Made by a program: the position numbers and the translations under genes. Shown piece after piece: positions 1 through 8,043 of a stretch of 26,021 nucleotides of DNA (positions are counted from its first letter, which is position 1; each line of letters begins with the position of its first letter). The stretch is from NCBI GenBank assembly GCA_023424965.1, contig JAFADI010000225.1:1-26021 (forward strand), read 5' to 3'. Below the pieces are notes generated by a model, which was not told the DNA's origin, did not search any database, and saw only the letters and a list, made by a program, of their open reading frames with translations. Origin of the DNA: Bacillota bacterium (GTDB taxonomy: Bacteria; Bacillota; Clostridia; Acetivibrionales; JAFADI01).

Positions 1-2
1 TG

Positions 3-638
3 GAGCGTGAGATGTTTTACGATGCTTCCGCCTGCAGGAACAAAGCCCTTGAAAGGACCTGGAAGGTGGCGGCGGGAGAAACCCTTTGCGGGTTATGCAT
101 TCTGGTTTGTCCAAGAACGAGAAAATACATCACCGCTTCCGGAATCAACTATGGTTTCCCCTCGGCCGACATTGCAGCCAAGGGCGACCTCGAGGAAATT
201 CTGGCGCTCCAGAAGCTTGCCTACCACAGTGAAGCAGTGCTCTACAATGACTTCAACATAACTCCCCTTACCCAGACGCTGGAGGAACTGCAGCAAGAGG
301 CGAAGGACTCCATTATCCTCAAGGTGGTGGAAGACGGGAAGATTGTGGGATCCGTCAGAGCCTTGGAGAAGGACGGCACCTGCCATGTAAAGAAACTGAT
401 GGTACATCCCGATTATCAGAACAGGGGAATCGGCAGAAAGCTTCTGGCAGCCGTTGAAAAATGCTTTGAAGGGGTACGGTATGAGCTTTTTACGGGGCAC
501 CTGAGCGGGAAGAACCTGGCGCTTTATGAGAAGGTGGGGTACCGGAGGTTCAATACGGAAAAAGCCACCGGTGACCTGCAGTTTGTGTACCTGGAAAAGG
601 TAAGCCCCAGGTTGGCGGCGGAATGGAAATGCCAGTGA
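3..638 (+). CDS. Partial Fe-S protein C-terminus fused in frame to a GNAT N-acetyltransferase
   Basis: The reading frame is open to the left edge (codons for ERE precede the first visible Met at 12), so the true start lies outside the window. The first ~42 visible residues contain a CxxCxxxCP motif (CGLCILVCP) after an ACRNKALERTW segment. This resembles the C-terminal 4Fe-4S end of clostridial epoxyqueuosine-reductase-like/double-cluster ferredoxin proteins. From about residue 45 after Met12 the protein is a GNAT domain, with the acetyl-CoA loop NRGIGRKLL, the strand VKKLMVHPDYQ and the C-terminal NLALYEKVGYRRF. There is no stop and no clear ribosome binding site between the two parts. It could be a real fusion, or two genes joined by loss of a stop or by a frameshift. 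The acetyltransferase part is secure. The Fe-S assignment rests on one motif and remembered family endings. The substrate is unknown. Confidence 0.6.
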   Translation, partial: EREMFYDASACRNKALERTWKVAAGETLCGLCILVCPRTRKYITASGINYGFPSADIAAKGDLEEILALQKLAYHSEAVLYNDFNITPLTQTLEELQQEAKDSIILKVVEDGKIVGSVRALEKDGTCHVKKLMVHPDYQNRGIGRKLLAAVEKCFEGVRYELFTGHLSGKNLALYEKVGYRRFNTEKATGDLQFVYLEKVSPRLAAEWKCQ

Positions 639-658
639 GTATTTTTTCAATCCTGCCA

Positions 659-687
659 TTGATTGCAGCGGTAATTTATACTATAAT
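659..687 (+). promoter_or_regulatory. Sigma-A-type promoter of the GntR-family gene
   Basis: A -35-like TTGATT (659-664) is separated by exactly 17 bp from a perfect -10 TATAAT (682-687). Transcription would start near 694, leaving a leader of about 60 nt before the GntR start codon. It is the only good promoter seen at the head of the left locus. Confidence 0.6.
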
Positions 688-705
688 AAATATATGTTTC
701 AGACA

Positions 706-718
706 TCAGACAATCTGA
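706..718. promoter_or_regulatory. Candidate GntR-family operator (TCAGA-N3-TCTGA)
   Basis: TCAGACAATCTGA is a perfect inverted repeat with 5-bp arms and a 3-bp centre. It lies just downstream of the predicted start site of the GntR gene, a position that suits autorepression. A near copy (12 of 13 bases) lies at 9488-9500 before the first lyase gene. Binding by the neighbouring regulator is inferred. Confidence 0.4.
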
Positions 719-756
719 CATTTTGCAAGCAGCATTCCGGTCCTGCGGGAGGTCTT

Positions 757-1458
757 ATGGAGCCGATACAAAAAGTTTCAATCACCGATCTTGTGGTTTC
801 AAATTTAAAAGAGCTGATTACTTCAGGCGAAATACCCGTGGATGCAAAGCTGCCCACGGAAAAGGAAATCAGCGAGCAGCTGAAGGTGGGCCGTTCCACC
901 GTGAGGGAGGCCTTCCGGGTGCTCCAGGCTATGGGGTTTGTTTCCATGAAGCCCGGAAGGGGCGCTTTTGTGGCAAAGACGAAGGAAGATGACCAGGACA
1001 GCATTGCCCACTGGTTTGTGGAGCATGAGCTGCAGCTCAATGACTTCATGGAAGTGAGGATGGCGATAGAAACCCTGGCCGTCAAGCTTGCGGTGGACAG
1101 GATCACGGAGAAGGAAATCAAAATGCTGGAGCTGCTGCATACGGACTTTTCCAAAGCCATGCAGGAAAATGACTACGAGAAAATGGCACTGATTGATGAG
1201 GCCTTCCATGGAACCATTGCGGAGGCCACCCATAATCTCCTGCTGATAACCATAAATAAAAAGGTTTCCGGCGCTTTTAAAGCCTACAGAATGAAGTCCT
1301 TTTCCGTCAAAGGCAATGCCATCAACGCCCTGATTCCCCACCGGGACATCATCCAGGCGCTGAAGGAGAAAAATGTAAAGAGAGCGGTGGAGGCCATGAC
1401 GGAACACATCAACATTTCGCTGGGCGATGTGGCCAGAGTGGTGGAGAAACATGATTAG
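757..1458 (+). CDS. GntR-family transcriptional regulator, FadR/FCD subfamily
   Basis: This 233-residue regulator is of normal size for the FadR branch. Residues 5-73 form the winged helix-turn-helix (GEIPVDAKLPTEKEISEQL, then GRSTVREAFRVLQAMGFV and the wing GRGAFVA). Residues ~95-222 form the helical FCD effector domain, with candidate metal-binding residues D147, H151, H195 and H217 all present. Such proteins usually repress catabolic genes until a sugar acid, hydroxy acid or fatty-acid-like effector binds. I chose ATG757 over the upstream frame (from 694) because GGGAGG (747-752) sits at proper distance and the family motif starts right after it. It is the first gene of the left locus, 56 bp before the sensor kinase. 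With the two lyases downstream, a sugar-acid-derived effector is a reasonable inference. Confidence 0.88.
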   Translation: MEPIQKVSITDLVVSNLKELITSGEIPVDAKLPTEKEISEQLKVGRSTVREAFRVLQAMGFVSMKPGRGAFVAKTKEDDQDSIAHWFVEHELQLNDFMEVRMAIETLAVKLAVDRITEKEIKMLELLHTDFSKAMQENDYEKMALIDEAFHGTIAEATHNLLLITINKKVSGAFKAYRMKSFSVKGNAINALIPHRDIIQALKEKNVKRAVEAMTEHINISLGDVARVVEKHD

Positions 1459-1514
1459 CGGAGAATTATCGTTTGCTATTATACAAAACAGCATTTACCA
1501 AAGGACAATGGATC

Positions 1515-3323
1515 ATGATGCCTTCACTTTTAGGGAATAAATCAATTAAAAACAGGGTTCTTCTATTTTTCCTTCCCGTTATCATCCTTTCTTCCGTACT
1601 GACAGGGCTTTTCTCCTATTTGATCGCGGAAGGGCAGCTGATAGAAAATGCCCGCTACCTGTTAAATGACACCGTGCATCAGACAAATATATTAATAAAC
1701 GATAAGTTTTCCACCATGCTGGAACAGCTGGTGGTGATCGAAGACGACAGTTCCTTTTCCAGAATTGTCTCAAAGACAAAGAGGCAAAGCCAGGGTTATA
1801 ATGATTATGACGACATCATTCAGATCAACAACCGGTTTGAGGACGTTTTCAGGAAGTATTTCCAGATCATCGATTCCATTTACATCAATTTCAACAATGA
1901 AAGAGAGTTCAAGCTGCAAAAGGACTACATCGTGGCCCGGAGGGTGGGCATAGACCTGAACGACTGGAAAGCGCGCTATGCGGACGGGGACGCGGGGTAC
2001 TACTGGCTCAACCTGCATGAGGACACGGTATTTGACACGGTGGATAGGCGGAATGTGCTGAGCGTATTCAAGATGATCGGCAGCCGGGATACGGAGATCA
2101 ACGGCGTTATATTGATCAACCTGAGAAGCGAGTATTTCCTCAACATCCTGAACAATGTGCGGGTAAGCCCCAACGGGTACCTCCTGCTGGTCAGTCCCGA
2201 AGGAGCGATGTATTCCAAAAACATGCACGGAAGCTTTACCATCGGAGAAGAGGGCATGGCAATCCTGCGGGATAACGTGGGCAATTCCGGCAGTTTTAAT
2301 GTGCAGAGGAAGGATGGAGAGAAAATGTTTGTGGTGTTCAACACTCTCCAGGTCAACAACTGGATACTGGCTGCGGTGGTCCCTGAGCAGGATATCCTGC
2401 AGAAGGCGGGACAGATTAAATACGCGTCCCTGGCTGTTACCGCCGTCCTGATCGTGGTGTTTTCGGTCATCGGAGCTTTGTTTGCCGGGAGCATTTCCAA
2501 TCCCATCCGGTTTCTTTCCCGCCAGGTAAAGCTTGTGGAAAAGGGGAATTTTGACGCCAAGTTCGACATTGCGGATAAAAGTGAGATCGGCGTGCTGGCC
2601 AGCGGACTCACCCGGCTGGTGAACACCGTCAAAAACCTTTTGGAGAAGGTCCGGGAGGAGCAGGAGCAAAAGCGGCAAATTGAGCTTCTGGCCCTTCAAT
2701 CCCAGATCAACCCCCACTTTTTATATAATACGCTGGGCTCCATCAAGCATCTCATCAATATGGACCAGAAGAAAAGCGCCAGTCAGATGGTGTCTGCACT
2801 GACCCGGTTTTTTCAGATCGGCATAAGCAAGGGAAAAGAGATTATATCCGTCCGGGAGGAACTGGAGCATATCCACAGCTACCTGATGATACAAAAAATA
2901 AGGTACAGCAGGGAGTTTGACTTTGCCATTGAGGTGGATGAAGAGGTAATGGACTGTAAAATCATCAAGCTTACACTTCAGCCCATCATCGAAAATTCAA
3001 TCTACCACGGGATAAAAAACAAGTCCGGCCCGGGGCTCATCAGGGTATCCGGACGGAAGGAAGAGGGCAGGGTTGTTCTGGAAGTCTACGACGACGGGGA
3101 GGGGATGAGTGAAAAGAAACTGGAAAAGCTGCTGCAGTCCATCAATTCACCCCAGGTTGAGGAAAACCCCATTACCTTCGGGCTTAGAAATGTCCAGCAG
3201 CGGATCCTGCTCCATTTCGGCAGTGAATACGGGCTTGCCATTGAAAGTGAAGAACACCGGTACACCTGCGTCAGGATAAAAATTCCCTTTGTTCAATTTG
3301 TGAGAGGTGATGAAAATGTATAA
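1515..3323 (+). CDS. YesM-type sensor histidine kinase
   Basis: A membrane sensor of about 602 residues. Transmembrane helix 1 spans residues ~15-37, an extracytoplasmic Cache-like sensing region ~38-300, helix 2 ~302-325, then a HAMP linker with NPIRFLSRQVKLVEKGNF. The phosphoacceptor is H401 in QINPHFLYNTLG (His_kinase family of YesM/LytS type). It is followed by an HATPase domain with N-box LQPIIENSIYHGI, the G1 motif DDGEGM and the G2-like FGLRNVQQRI. ATG1515 follows AAAGGA at good spacing. The longer open frame from a TTG at 1473 lacks such a site. Its end overlaps the response regulator by 8 bp, a sign of translational coupling, so the two are certain partners. It probably senses an extracellular carbohydrate or a loaded solute-binding protein. 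Confidence 0.92.
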   Translation: MMPSLLGNKSIKNRVLLFFLPVIILSSVLTGLFSYLIAEGQLIENARYLLNDTVHQTNILINDKFSTMLEQLVVIEDDSSFSRIVSKTKRQSQGYNDYDDIIQINNRFEDVFRKYFQIIDSIYINFNNEREFKLQKDYIVARRVGIDLNDWKARYADGDAGYYWLNLHEDTVFDTVDRRNVLSVFKMIGSRDTEINGVILINLRSEYFLNILNNVRVSPNGYLLLVSPEGAMYSKNMHGSFTIGEEGMAILRDNVGNSGSFNVQRKDGEKMFVVFNTLQVNNWILAAVVPEQDILQKAGQIKYASLAVTAVLIVVFSVIGALFAGSISNPIRFLSRQVKLVEKGNFDAKFDIADKSEIGVLASGLTRLVNTVKNLLEKVREEQEQKRQIELLALQSQINPHFLYNTLGSIKHLINMDQKKSASQMVSALTRFFQIGISKGKEIISVREELEHIHSYLMIQKIRYSREFDFAIEVDEEVMDCKIIKLTLQPIIENSIYHGIKNKSGPGLIRVSGRKEEGRVVLEVYDDGEGMSEKKLEKLLQSINSPQVEENPITFGLRNVQQRILLHFGSEYGLAIESEEHRYTCVRIKIPFVQFVRGDENV

Positions 3324-4581
3324 AGTAATTATTGTAGATGATGATGAGGTCATGTGCGAGGGGCTGAAAAACAACATCCCCTGGGAGGAAAACGGAATCC
3401 AGGTGGTGGATACGGCGTTCAACGGGGAGGAAGGGCTGAAGCTGGTGGAACGGCATAAGCCCCACATCGTCCTGTCGGATATTACCATGCCACGTATGAA
3501 CGGCTTGCAGATGGCGGACTGCATCAGGCAGAGCTTTCCCTGGATCAAAGTGGTTTTCCTGACGGGATACGATGATTTTCAATATGCCAAGAAGGCGCTG
3601 GATTTGAAGGCTTCCGAGTATTTGCTCAAATATGAGGAGGACGAAGTCATTCTGGAGGCGGTGGTCAAGGTCTGCAAAGAGCTGGAAGAGGAGAGGAGCC
3701 TCCTGGACAGGGTGGAAAAAAGCAAACCGCTGATGAAGGACAAGTTTTTCAACGAGCTGACCACGGGAATCGGCAGTGACGAGCTCATAGAAAAAGAAGC
3801 CAGGCTGCTGGAAATCAATTTCTCCGGCAGGTATTTCTGCATGGCGGTCATCCACGTAGCGGAACGGAAGGACCTTTCCGGAGCGGACAGGTCACAGGGC
3901 CTCGAACTGCAGCTTTACTCCATCCGGAACCTTTGCGAGGAAACGGTGGAGGAATTCGGAGAGGGCATCCATCTGATCAGCTATTACAACGGGGTTTGCA
4001 TCCTGTTCAACCTTCGGGACGACAGCCACCCCACCCGGGATTATCTGAACCGCGTGCTGGGCAAAGTGCTGGAGAATGTGAAAAAGTATTTGAAAATTGC
4101 CATTGCCATCGGAGTCGGAGGGATCTACGAGGGGTACAAAAACATTTCGCGGTCCTACGCCGATGCCGCCGCTGCACTGGAAACGGGCAGCATCCTGCAG
4201 CAGGAGGGCATCCTCTTCAACAGGGAGGTAAACAATAATGAAGACCCTCATGAGGCCATGGTGAAAAGAATAATTGATTATGTAAACAAAAATTACCATA
4301 AGGAAGAGCTTTCCCTGGGGGATATCGCCAATGAAGTGTATATTTCCCCTGCCTATATCAGTACCCTCTTTAAAAAGCACATGAAAATGTATTTCAGCGA
4401 CTATCTGGCACAGATCCGGATAAAAAAGGCGGCGGAGCTTCTGGAGAGAACCGGCATGAAGACCTATGAAGTGGCAGAAAAGGTGGGCTACACCAATTCC
4501 CAGTATTTCAGTACACTGTTTAAAAAACTTACGGGATACTCCCCCACGGACTATAAGGTGAGCAAAATAAAACAATCCTAA
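3316..4581 (+). CDS. YesN-type response regulator, REC plus AraC output domain
   Basis: A 421-residue regulator. The N-terminal receiver domain (1-120) has the acidic pair in VDDDE, phosphoacceptor D55 (VLSDITMPRMNG), T83 and the conserved lysine K105. The middle (~125-310) is a linker of the kind common in this group. Two AraC helix-turn-helix motifs fill the C-terminus (LSLGDIANEVYISPAYISTL and the YEVAEKVGYTNSQYFSTLFK region), ending with the family signature TGYSPTDYK. ATG3316 is chosen because GAGAGGTGA lies 5-13 bases upstream. GTG3307 and ATG3310 are in frame but too close to that site. Odd point: K105 is followed by Tyr (LLKY) where most receivers have Pro (KP). It should activate the transporter genes that follow after a 136-bp gap. 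Confidence 0.92.
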   Translation: MYKVIIVDDDEVMCEGLKNNIPWEENGIQVVDTAFNGEEGLKLVERHKPHIVLSDITMPRMNGLQMADCIRQSFPWIKVVFLTGYDDFQYAKKALDLKASEYLLKYEEDEVILEAVVKVCKELEEERSLLDRVEKSKPLMKDKFFNELTTGIGSDELIEKEARLLEINFSGRYFCMAVIHVAERKDLSGADRSQGLELQLYSIRNLCEETVEEFGEGIHLISYYNGVCILFNLRDDSHPTRDYLNRVLGKVLENVKKYLKIAIAIGVGGIYEGYKNISRSYADAAAALETGSILQQEGILFNREVNNNEDPHEAMVKRIIDYVNKNYHKEELSLGDIANEVYISPAYISTLFKKHMKMYFSDYLAQIRIKKAAELLERTGMKTYEVAEKVGYTNSQYFSTLFKKLTGYSPTDYKVSKIKQS

Positions 4582-4717
4582 AGTGTGAAAATAACAAACA
4601 AACATTAAATATAAATTATTTCCTTCTCACCCCGGAGAGCTTAAGATATAGATACAGTCTGGTACCTGTACTTCCAATGGCAATACCACAAGTCGCTGAT
4701 TCTGGAGAGGTGAAGGA

Positions 4718-5665
4718 ATGAATAACAACAACCAACTGCCTGTACCGGTTCCCGCCGTAAAAAGGTTTGCAGGCCCAAAAATCAACAAAGAGCTGCTGTA
4801 TCCCTATTTGCTGATTGTTCCGACCCTGGTGCTGATCATTTACATATTGTTTATCCCCATTATGAATGTATTTTCTTTGAGCTTCCAGGACTATGCACTG
4901 CTGGATTTGAGCAAGGCCGGTTTTGTCGGACTGGATAATTTCAAAAAGATTCTCTTCGAAGACAAGATATTTTTTGGGACCCTTGGGGTCACTGCCCGGT
5001 GGGTGGTGACGGAAGTGTTTTTTCAATTACTTTTCGGATTGGCCATTGCGCTGATGCTCAACTGCAAATTCAGGGGCAGGGGGATCGCCAGGTCCGTCAT
5101 TTTCCTTCCCTGGGCCGTATCGGGAGTTTTGACCACCATGATCTGGAGCCTGATGCTGAACCAGCATGTGGGTCTGGTGAACGACCTGCTTCTACGTTTT
5201 CACATCATCGAAGAAAATATTGCCTGGCTGGCGAACCCCAAAACAGTCTTCAACTCCGTCGTCGTCACCGAACTGTGGAGAGGGATTCCCTTCTTTGCCA
5301 TCACGCTGCTGGCGGCACTCCAGACCATTCCCCTGGAAGTGTATGAATCGGGAAAGATTGACGGCTGCAGCAGGGTGAAGGCCCTGATCTACATCACCCT
5401 GCCCTTTATAAAGGAATCCATCGTGCTCACTACGCTGCTGAGGGCCATCTGGGAGTTTAACAACATCGACTTGATTTACACCATCACGGGAGGCGGGCCC
5501 TTTTACCTGACTACAACCCTTCCCCTGTACCTGATGCAAACGGCAATCGTGGAAAGCAATTACGGATACGGCTCTGCCCTTGCAGTGGTGGTTTTCCTCA
5601 TACTGATGGCCTTTACGGTATTCTACCTTAAGATCAGCAGGTTTGGAGGTGAGTTGGATGACTAA
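4718..5665 (+). CDS. ABC sugar transporter permease, MalF/UgpA-like
   Basis: A 315-residue inner-membrane protein with about six hydrophobic helices, beginning with LLYPYLLIVPTLVLIIYILF. The cytoplasmic EAA loop (EVYESGKIDGCSRVKALIYI, near residue 207) contacts the ATPase subunit. It belongs to the CUT1 family of carbohydrate importers. The start follows GGAGAGGTGA. The 136-bp gap after the response regulator includes an AT-rich stretch (4590-4622) that may carry its own regulated promoter, but I cannot define -35/-10 boxes there. It overlaps the next permease by 8 bp. No ATPase gene is present, so a shared MsmX/UgpC-type ATPase elsewhere in the genome probably energises it. Confidence 0.93.
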   Translation: MNNNNQLPVPVPAVKRFAGPKINKELLYPYLLIVPTLVLIIYILFIPIMNVFSLSFQDYALLDLSKAGFVGLDNFKKILFEDKIFFGTLGVTARWVVTEVFFQLLFGLAIALMLNCKFRGRGIARSVIFLPWAVSGVLTTMIWSLMLNQHVGLVNDLLLRFHIIEENIAWLANPKTVFNSVVVTELWRGIPFFAITLLAALQTIPLEVYESGKIDGCSRVKALIYITLPFIKESIVLTTLLRAIWEFNNIDLIYTITGGGPFYLTTTLPLYLMQTAIVESNYGYGSALAVVVFLILMAFTVFYLKISRFGGELDD

Positions 5666-6497
5666 TATAAAAAATGCCCTTTCAAGGCTCTGTACCATCT
5701 ATTTACCCCTGTCGGTGGCGGTATTCTTTGTACTGGTACCTTTCTACTGGGCCATTTCCCTGTCCCTGAAGCGAGAAAAGGATGTTTTCGCGGTTCCCCT
5801 GAAGTATTTCCCGGATCCCGTCACCTTTGAAAACTATGTGACCGCGTGGCAGCGGAACAACTTTTCCACCTATTTCAGCAACAGCCTGTTCATTTCCGTT
5901 TGCGCCGTAGTCCTGGTGCTGCTGTTCTCCATGATGAACGGCTATGCGCTGAGCCGGTTCAAATTTGCCGGGAAAAAGGCATTTATGCTGGTACTCCTTT
6001 GTACACAGCTGCTGCCGGGAATCATATTCATTGTGCCCCTGTTCCTTACGTTTAAAAAACTGGGCCTGATCAACACGCCCTTCTCCATCATCATTTACTA
6101 CGTGGTCTACCAGATCCCGTTTAACACGCTGCTGATGAAGGGCTTCATGAGTAGCATCCCCAGGCAGATTGACGAGGCGGCCATGGTAGACGGCGCAAGC
6201 AGGCTGCGGGTGATATTTACCATCATCACCCCCATTATCCTGCCCGGGATTGTGGCCACCAGCGCCTTTGCCTTTATCGGCTGCTGGAATGAGTTCCTCG
6301 TCGCCTTTGCCTTCATCACGTCGAAGAGCAACTTTACCCTCCCCATCGGTCTTCGGCTGCTGATTGCGGAATCCAGCATCGAGCTTACCTCCATTGCGGC
6401 AGGGAGCATCATCGCCCTGCTTCCCCCGGTACTGCTCTTTGCATACATTCAGAAATACCTGATACAGGGCCTGGGAGCAGGCTCTGTGAAGGGGTAA
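5658..6497 (+). CDS. ABC sugar transporter permease, MalG-like
   Basis: The 279-residue second half of the importer channel, with about six helices. Its EAA loop lies near residue 172 (IDEAAMVDGASRLRVIF), followed by an ILPG segment. The C-terminus KYLIQGLGAGSVKG is the standard MalG-family ending. ATG5658 is preferred over the in-frame TTG5643 because GGAGGTGA (5646-5653) lies directly upstream. This start overlaps the upstream permease stop by 8 bp, so the two are likely translated as a coupled pair to give equal amounts. Confidence 0.93.
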   Translation: MTNIKNALSRLCTIYLPLSVAVFFVLVPFYWAISLSLKREKDVFAVPLKYFPDPVTFENYVTAWQRNNFSTYFSNSLFISVCAVVLVLLFSMMNGYALSRFKFAGKKAFMLVLLCTQLLPGIIFIVPLFLTFKKLGLINTPFSIIIYYVVYQIPFNTLLMKGFMSSIPRQIDEAAMVDGASRLRVIFTIITPIILPGIVATSAFAFIGCWNEFLVAFAFITSKSNFTLPIGLRLLIAESSIELTSIAAGSIIALLPPVLLFAYIQKYLIQGLGAGSVKG

Positions 6498-6513
6498 CCC
6501 CGTCAACCGGAAA

Positions 6514-6530
6514 AAACTGCTCTGCAGTTT
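6514..6530 (+). other. Intercistronic hairpin before the first solute-binding protein gene
   Basis: AAACTGC-TCT-GCAGTTT is a perfect 7-bp inverted repeat in the 62-bp gap between permease and binding-protein genes. It has no U-tract. It may mark an mRNA processing or stability site that lets the binding protein be made in excess of the permeases. Confidence 0.35.
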
Positions 6531-6559
6531 AGCAATACAAATATAAGGAGGAGACAAGA

Positions 6560-7930
6560 ATGTTTATGAAGAAAAGAAAGGCCATTGCCTGGCTGATTGC
6601 TCTCGTCATGTTGATTCCCGCGGTGCTGGCCGGATGCGGCAGCCAGGACTCAACCATCTCCAACGTGGAAATCAACAAGGACGGAACGGCGGCCCAGAAA
6701 AAAGACGGAGATGTGACACTGAAGGTATGGTGGGGGGTCCAGACCCCTGAAAGGACCAAATTGGCAGAGGAAACCTTCGCCAAATTCCAGCAGAAGGAAC
6801 CTGGCATAAAGATCGACTTTCTGGGTGTGCCCGGAGATGCCAACCAATACAAGCAGAAGGTGGACATGGCCATCGCTGCGGGGGATGTGCCCGATGTGGC
6901 CGTCTATCTGTTCCGGTCGGACTATATCGAAAGAGATGTCTATGAGCCTCTGGACGAGTATTTTGCCAAATGGGAAGGAAAGGACCAGATTGCCCCTTCC
7001 GTCATTGAAAGCTATAGAACCATGGACTACAAGAATAAAAAACTGTACAGCCTGCCCCAGGGCTCCCTGGTATGGGTGCTGTGGCTCAGGCCCGACTGGT
7101 TCAAGGAAGCAAATCTGGCCATTCCTGAAAGCTGGGATGATGTCTTTAACGCCATTCCGAAGCTGACGGACAAGGCAAAGGGCAGGTATGGCCTGAGCAT
7201 CCGCGGTGGTTCCGGTGCGGCGCAGAACCTGGAATACCTGATGTATTCCTATTCGGGAATCACCGAATATTTCACCAAAGACGGCCAATGCACCATAAAC
7301 GACCCATTGCACCTGGAATTTGTTGAAAAATACCTGGGAGCCTATAATGTCTACACTCCCGAAGATGACCTGAACAAGGGATGGACAGAGCTGGCTGCCA
7401 CGTTCCAGTCGGGAAAGGCCGCCATCATCGCCCACAACCTGGGTTCTGCCGCCTCGCATGAAAAGGCCTTTAACGGCGATTACAGCAAATTCATGGCCCT
7501 GACCTATCCCAAGAGCAAGAAGGGCAACGTTGTCCATCCCGCCATTGAACCCTACGGCGTGACGATGATGAAGAAATCCACCCACAAGGAAGAAGCGTGG
7601 AAGCTGATGACCTTCCTTGTTTCCAGCGAGGCCGACGGAGACTATGCCAAGCTGTACAGCGAAGTGCCTGCCAATCTGGAAGCCGCCAAGGCGGACTGGA
7701 TACAGAAGCTGCCTTACATGAAGAGCGGTGCCGACTTCCTGGCGTCAGACACCTATAAATTCTATGAAAACCCCAATTACCTGCCGGAGTACAAATCCAT
7801 CGGTGTGAAAGACATTGATCCCCTGGTCCAGAAGGTGATGGCAAAGAAAATGAGTGCAAAGGAAATGCTGGACCAGTGGGCCGAACTGATGAAGAAATCA
7901 AAGGACGAATTCGACAAAGCCCATCAGTAA
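6560..7930 (+). CDS. Extracellular solute-binding lipoprotein of the sugar ABC transporter
   Basis: A 456-residue family-1 solute-binding protein. The N-terminus MFMKKRKAIAWLIALVMLIP is a lipoprotein signal peptide ending in the lipobox LAGC, with C26 as the lipidated residue. The mature part begins with a Ser/Lys-rich linker and then TLKVWWGVQTPERTKLAEETF, the usual first strand and helix of sugar-binding proteins. A strong site, AAGGAGG, precedes ATG6560. The protein would be anchored outside the membrane and hand substrate to the two permeases just upstream. The order permease-permease-binding protein is the reverse of the right locus. The ligand cannot be read from sequence. Context suggests an oligosaccharide or a sugar acid. 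Confidence 0.93.
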   Translation: MFMKKRKAIAWLIALVMLIPAVLAGCGSQDSTISNVEINKDGTAAQKKDGDVTLKVWWGVQTPERTKLAEETFAKFQQKEPGIKIDFLGVPGDANQYKQKVDMAIAAGDVPDVAVYLFRSDYIERDVYEPLDEYFAKWEGKDQIAPSVIESYRTMDYKNKKLYSLPQGSLVWVLWLRPDWFKEANLAIPESWDDVFNAIPKLTDKAKGRYGLSIRGGSGAAQNLEYLMYSYSGITEYFTKDGQCTINDPLHLEFVEKYLGAYNVYTPEDDLNKGWTELAATFQSGKAAIIAHNLGSAASHEKAFNGDYSKFMALTYPKSKKGNVVHPAIEPYGVTMMKKSTHKEEAWKLMTFLVSSEADGDYAKLYSEVPANLEAAKADWIQKLPYMKSGADFLASDTYKFYENPNYLPEYKSIGVKDIDPLVQKVMAKKMSAKEMLDQWAELMKKSKDEFDKAHQ

Positions 7931-8043
7931 ACGCCTGAGGCCGGAAGGCCGGGCATAGCCGAAATAGGGCGGTATTGCGCGAAAATTCTGCCCCTTTCGA
8001 AGAACTGGACCGGAAGGGGTATCCATGTGAAAAGGGGAACTTT

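Noticed and set aside
1677..1690. TCAGACAAATAT, similar to the candidate GntR operator
   Set aside because: It lies inside the sensor kinase coding sequence, lacks the symmetric right half and is likely chance.
1770..2717. Long open frame on the opposite strand of the first kinase gene (315 codons)
   Set aside because: No ribosome binding site and no recognisable domain; it mirrors the codon pattern of a secure gene on the + strand.
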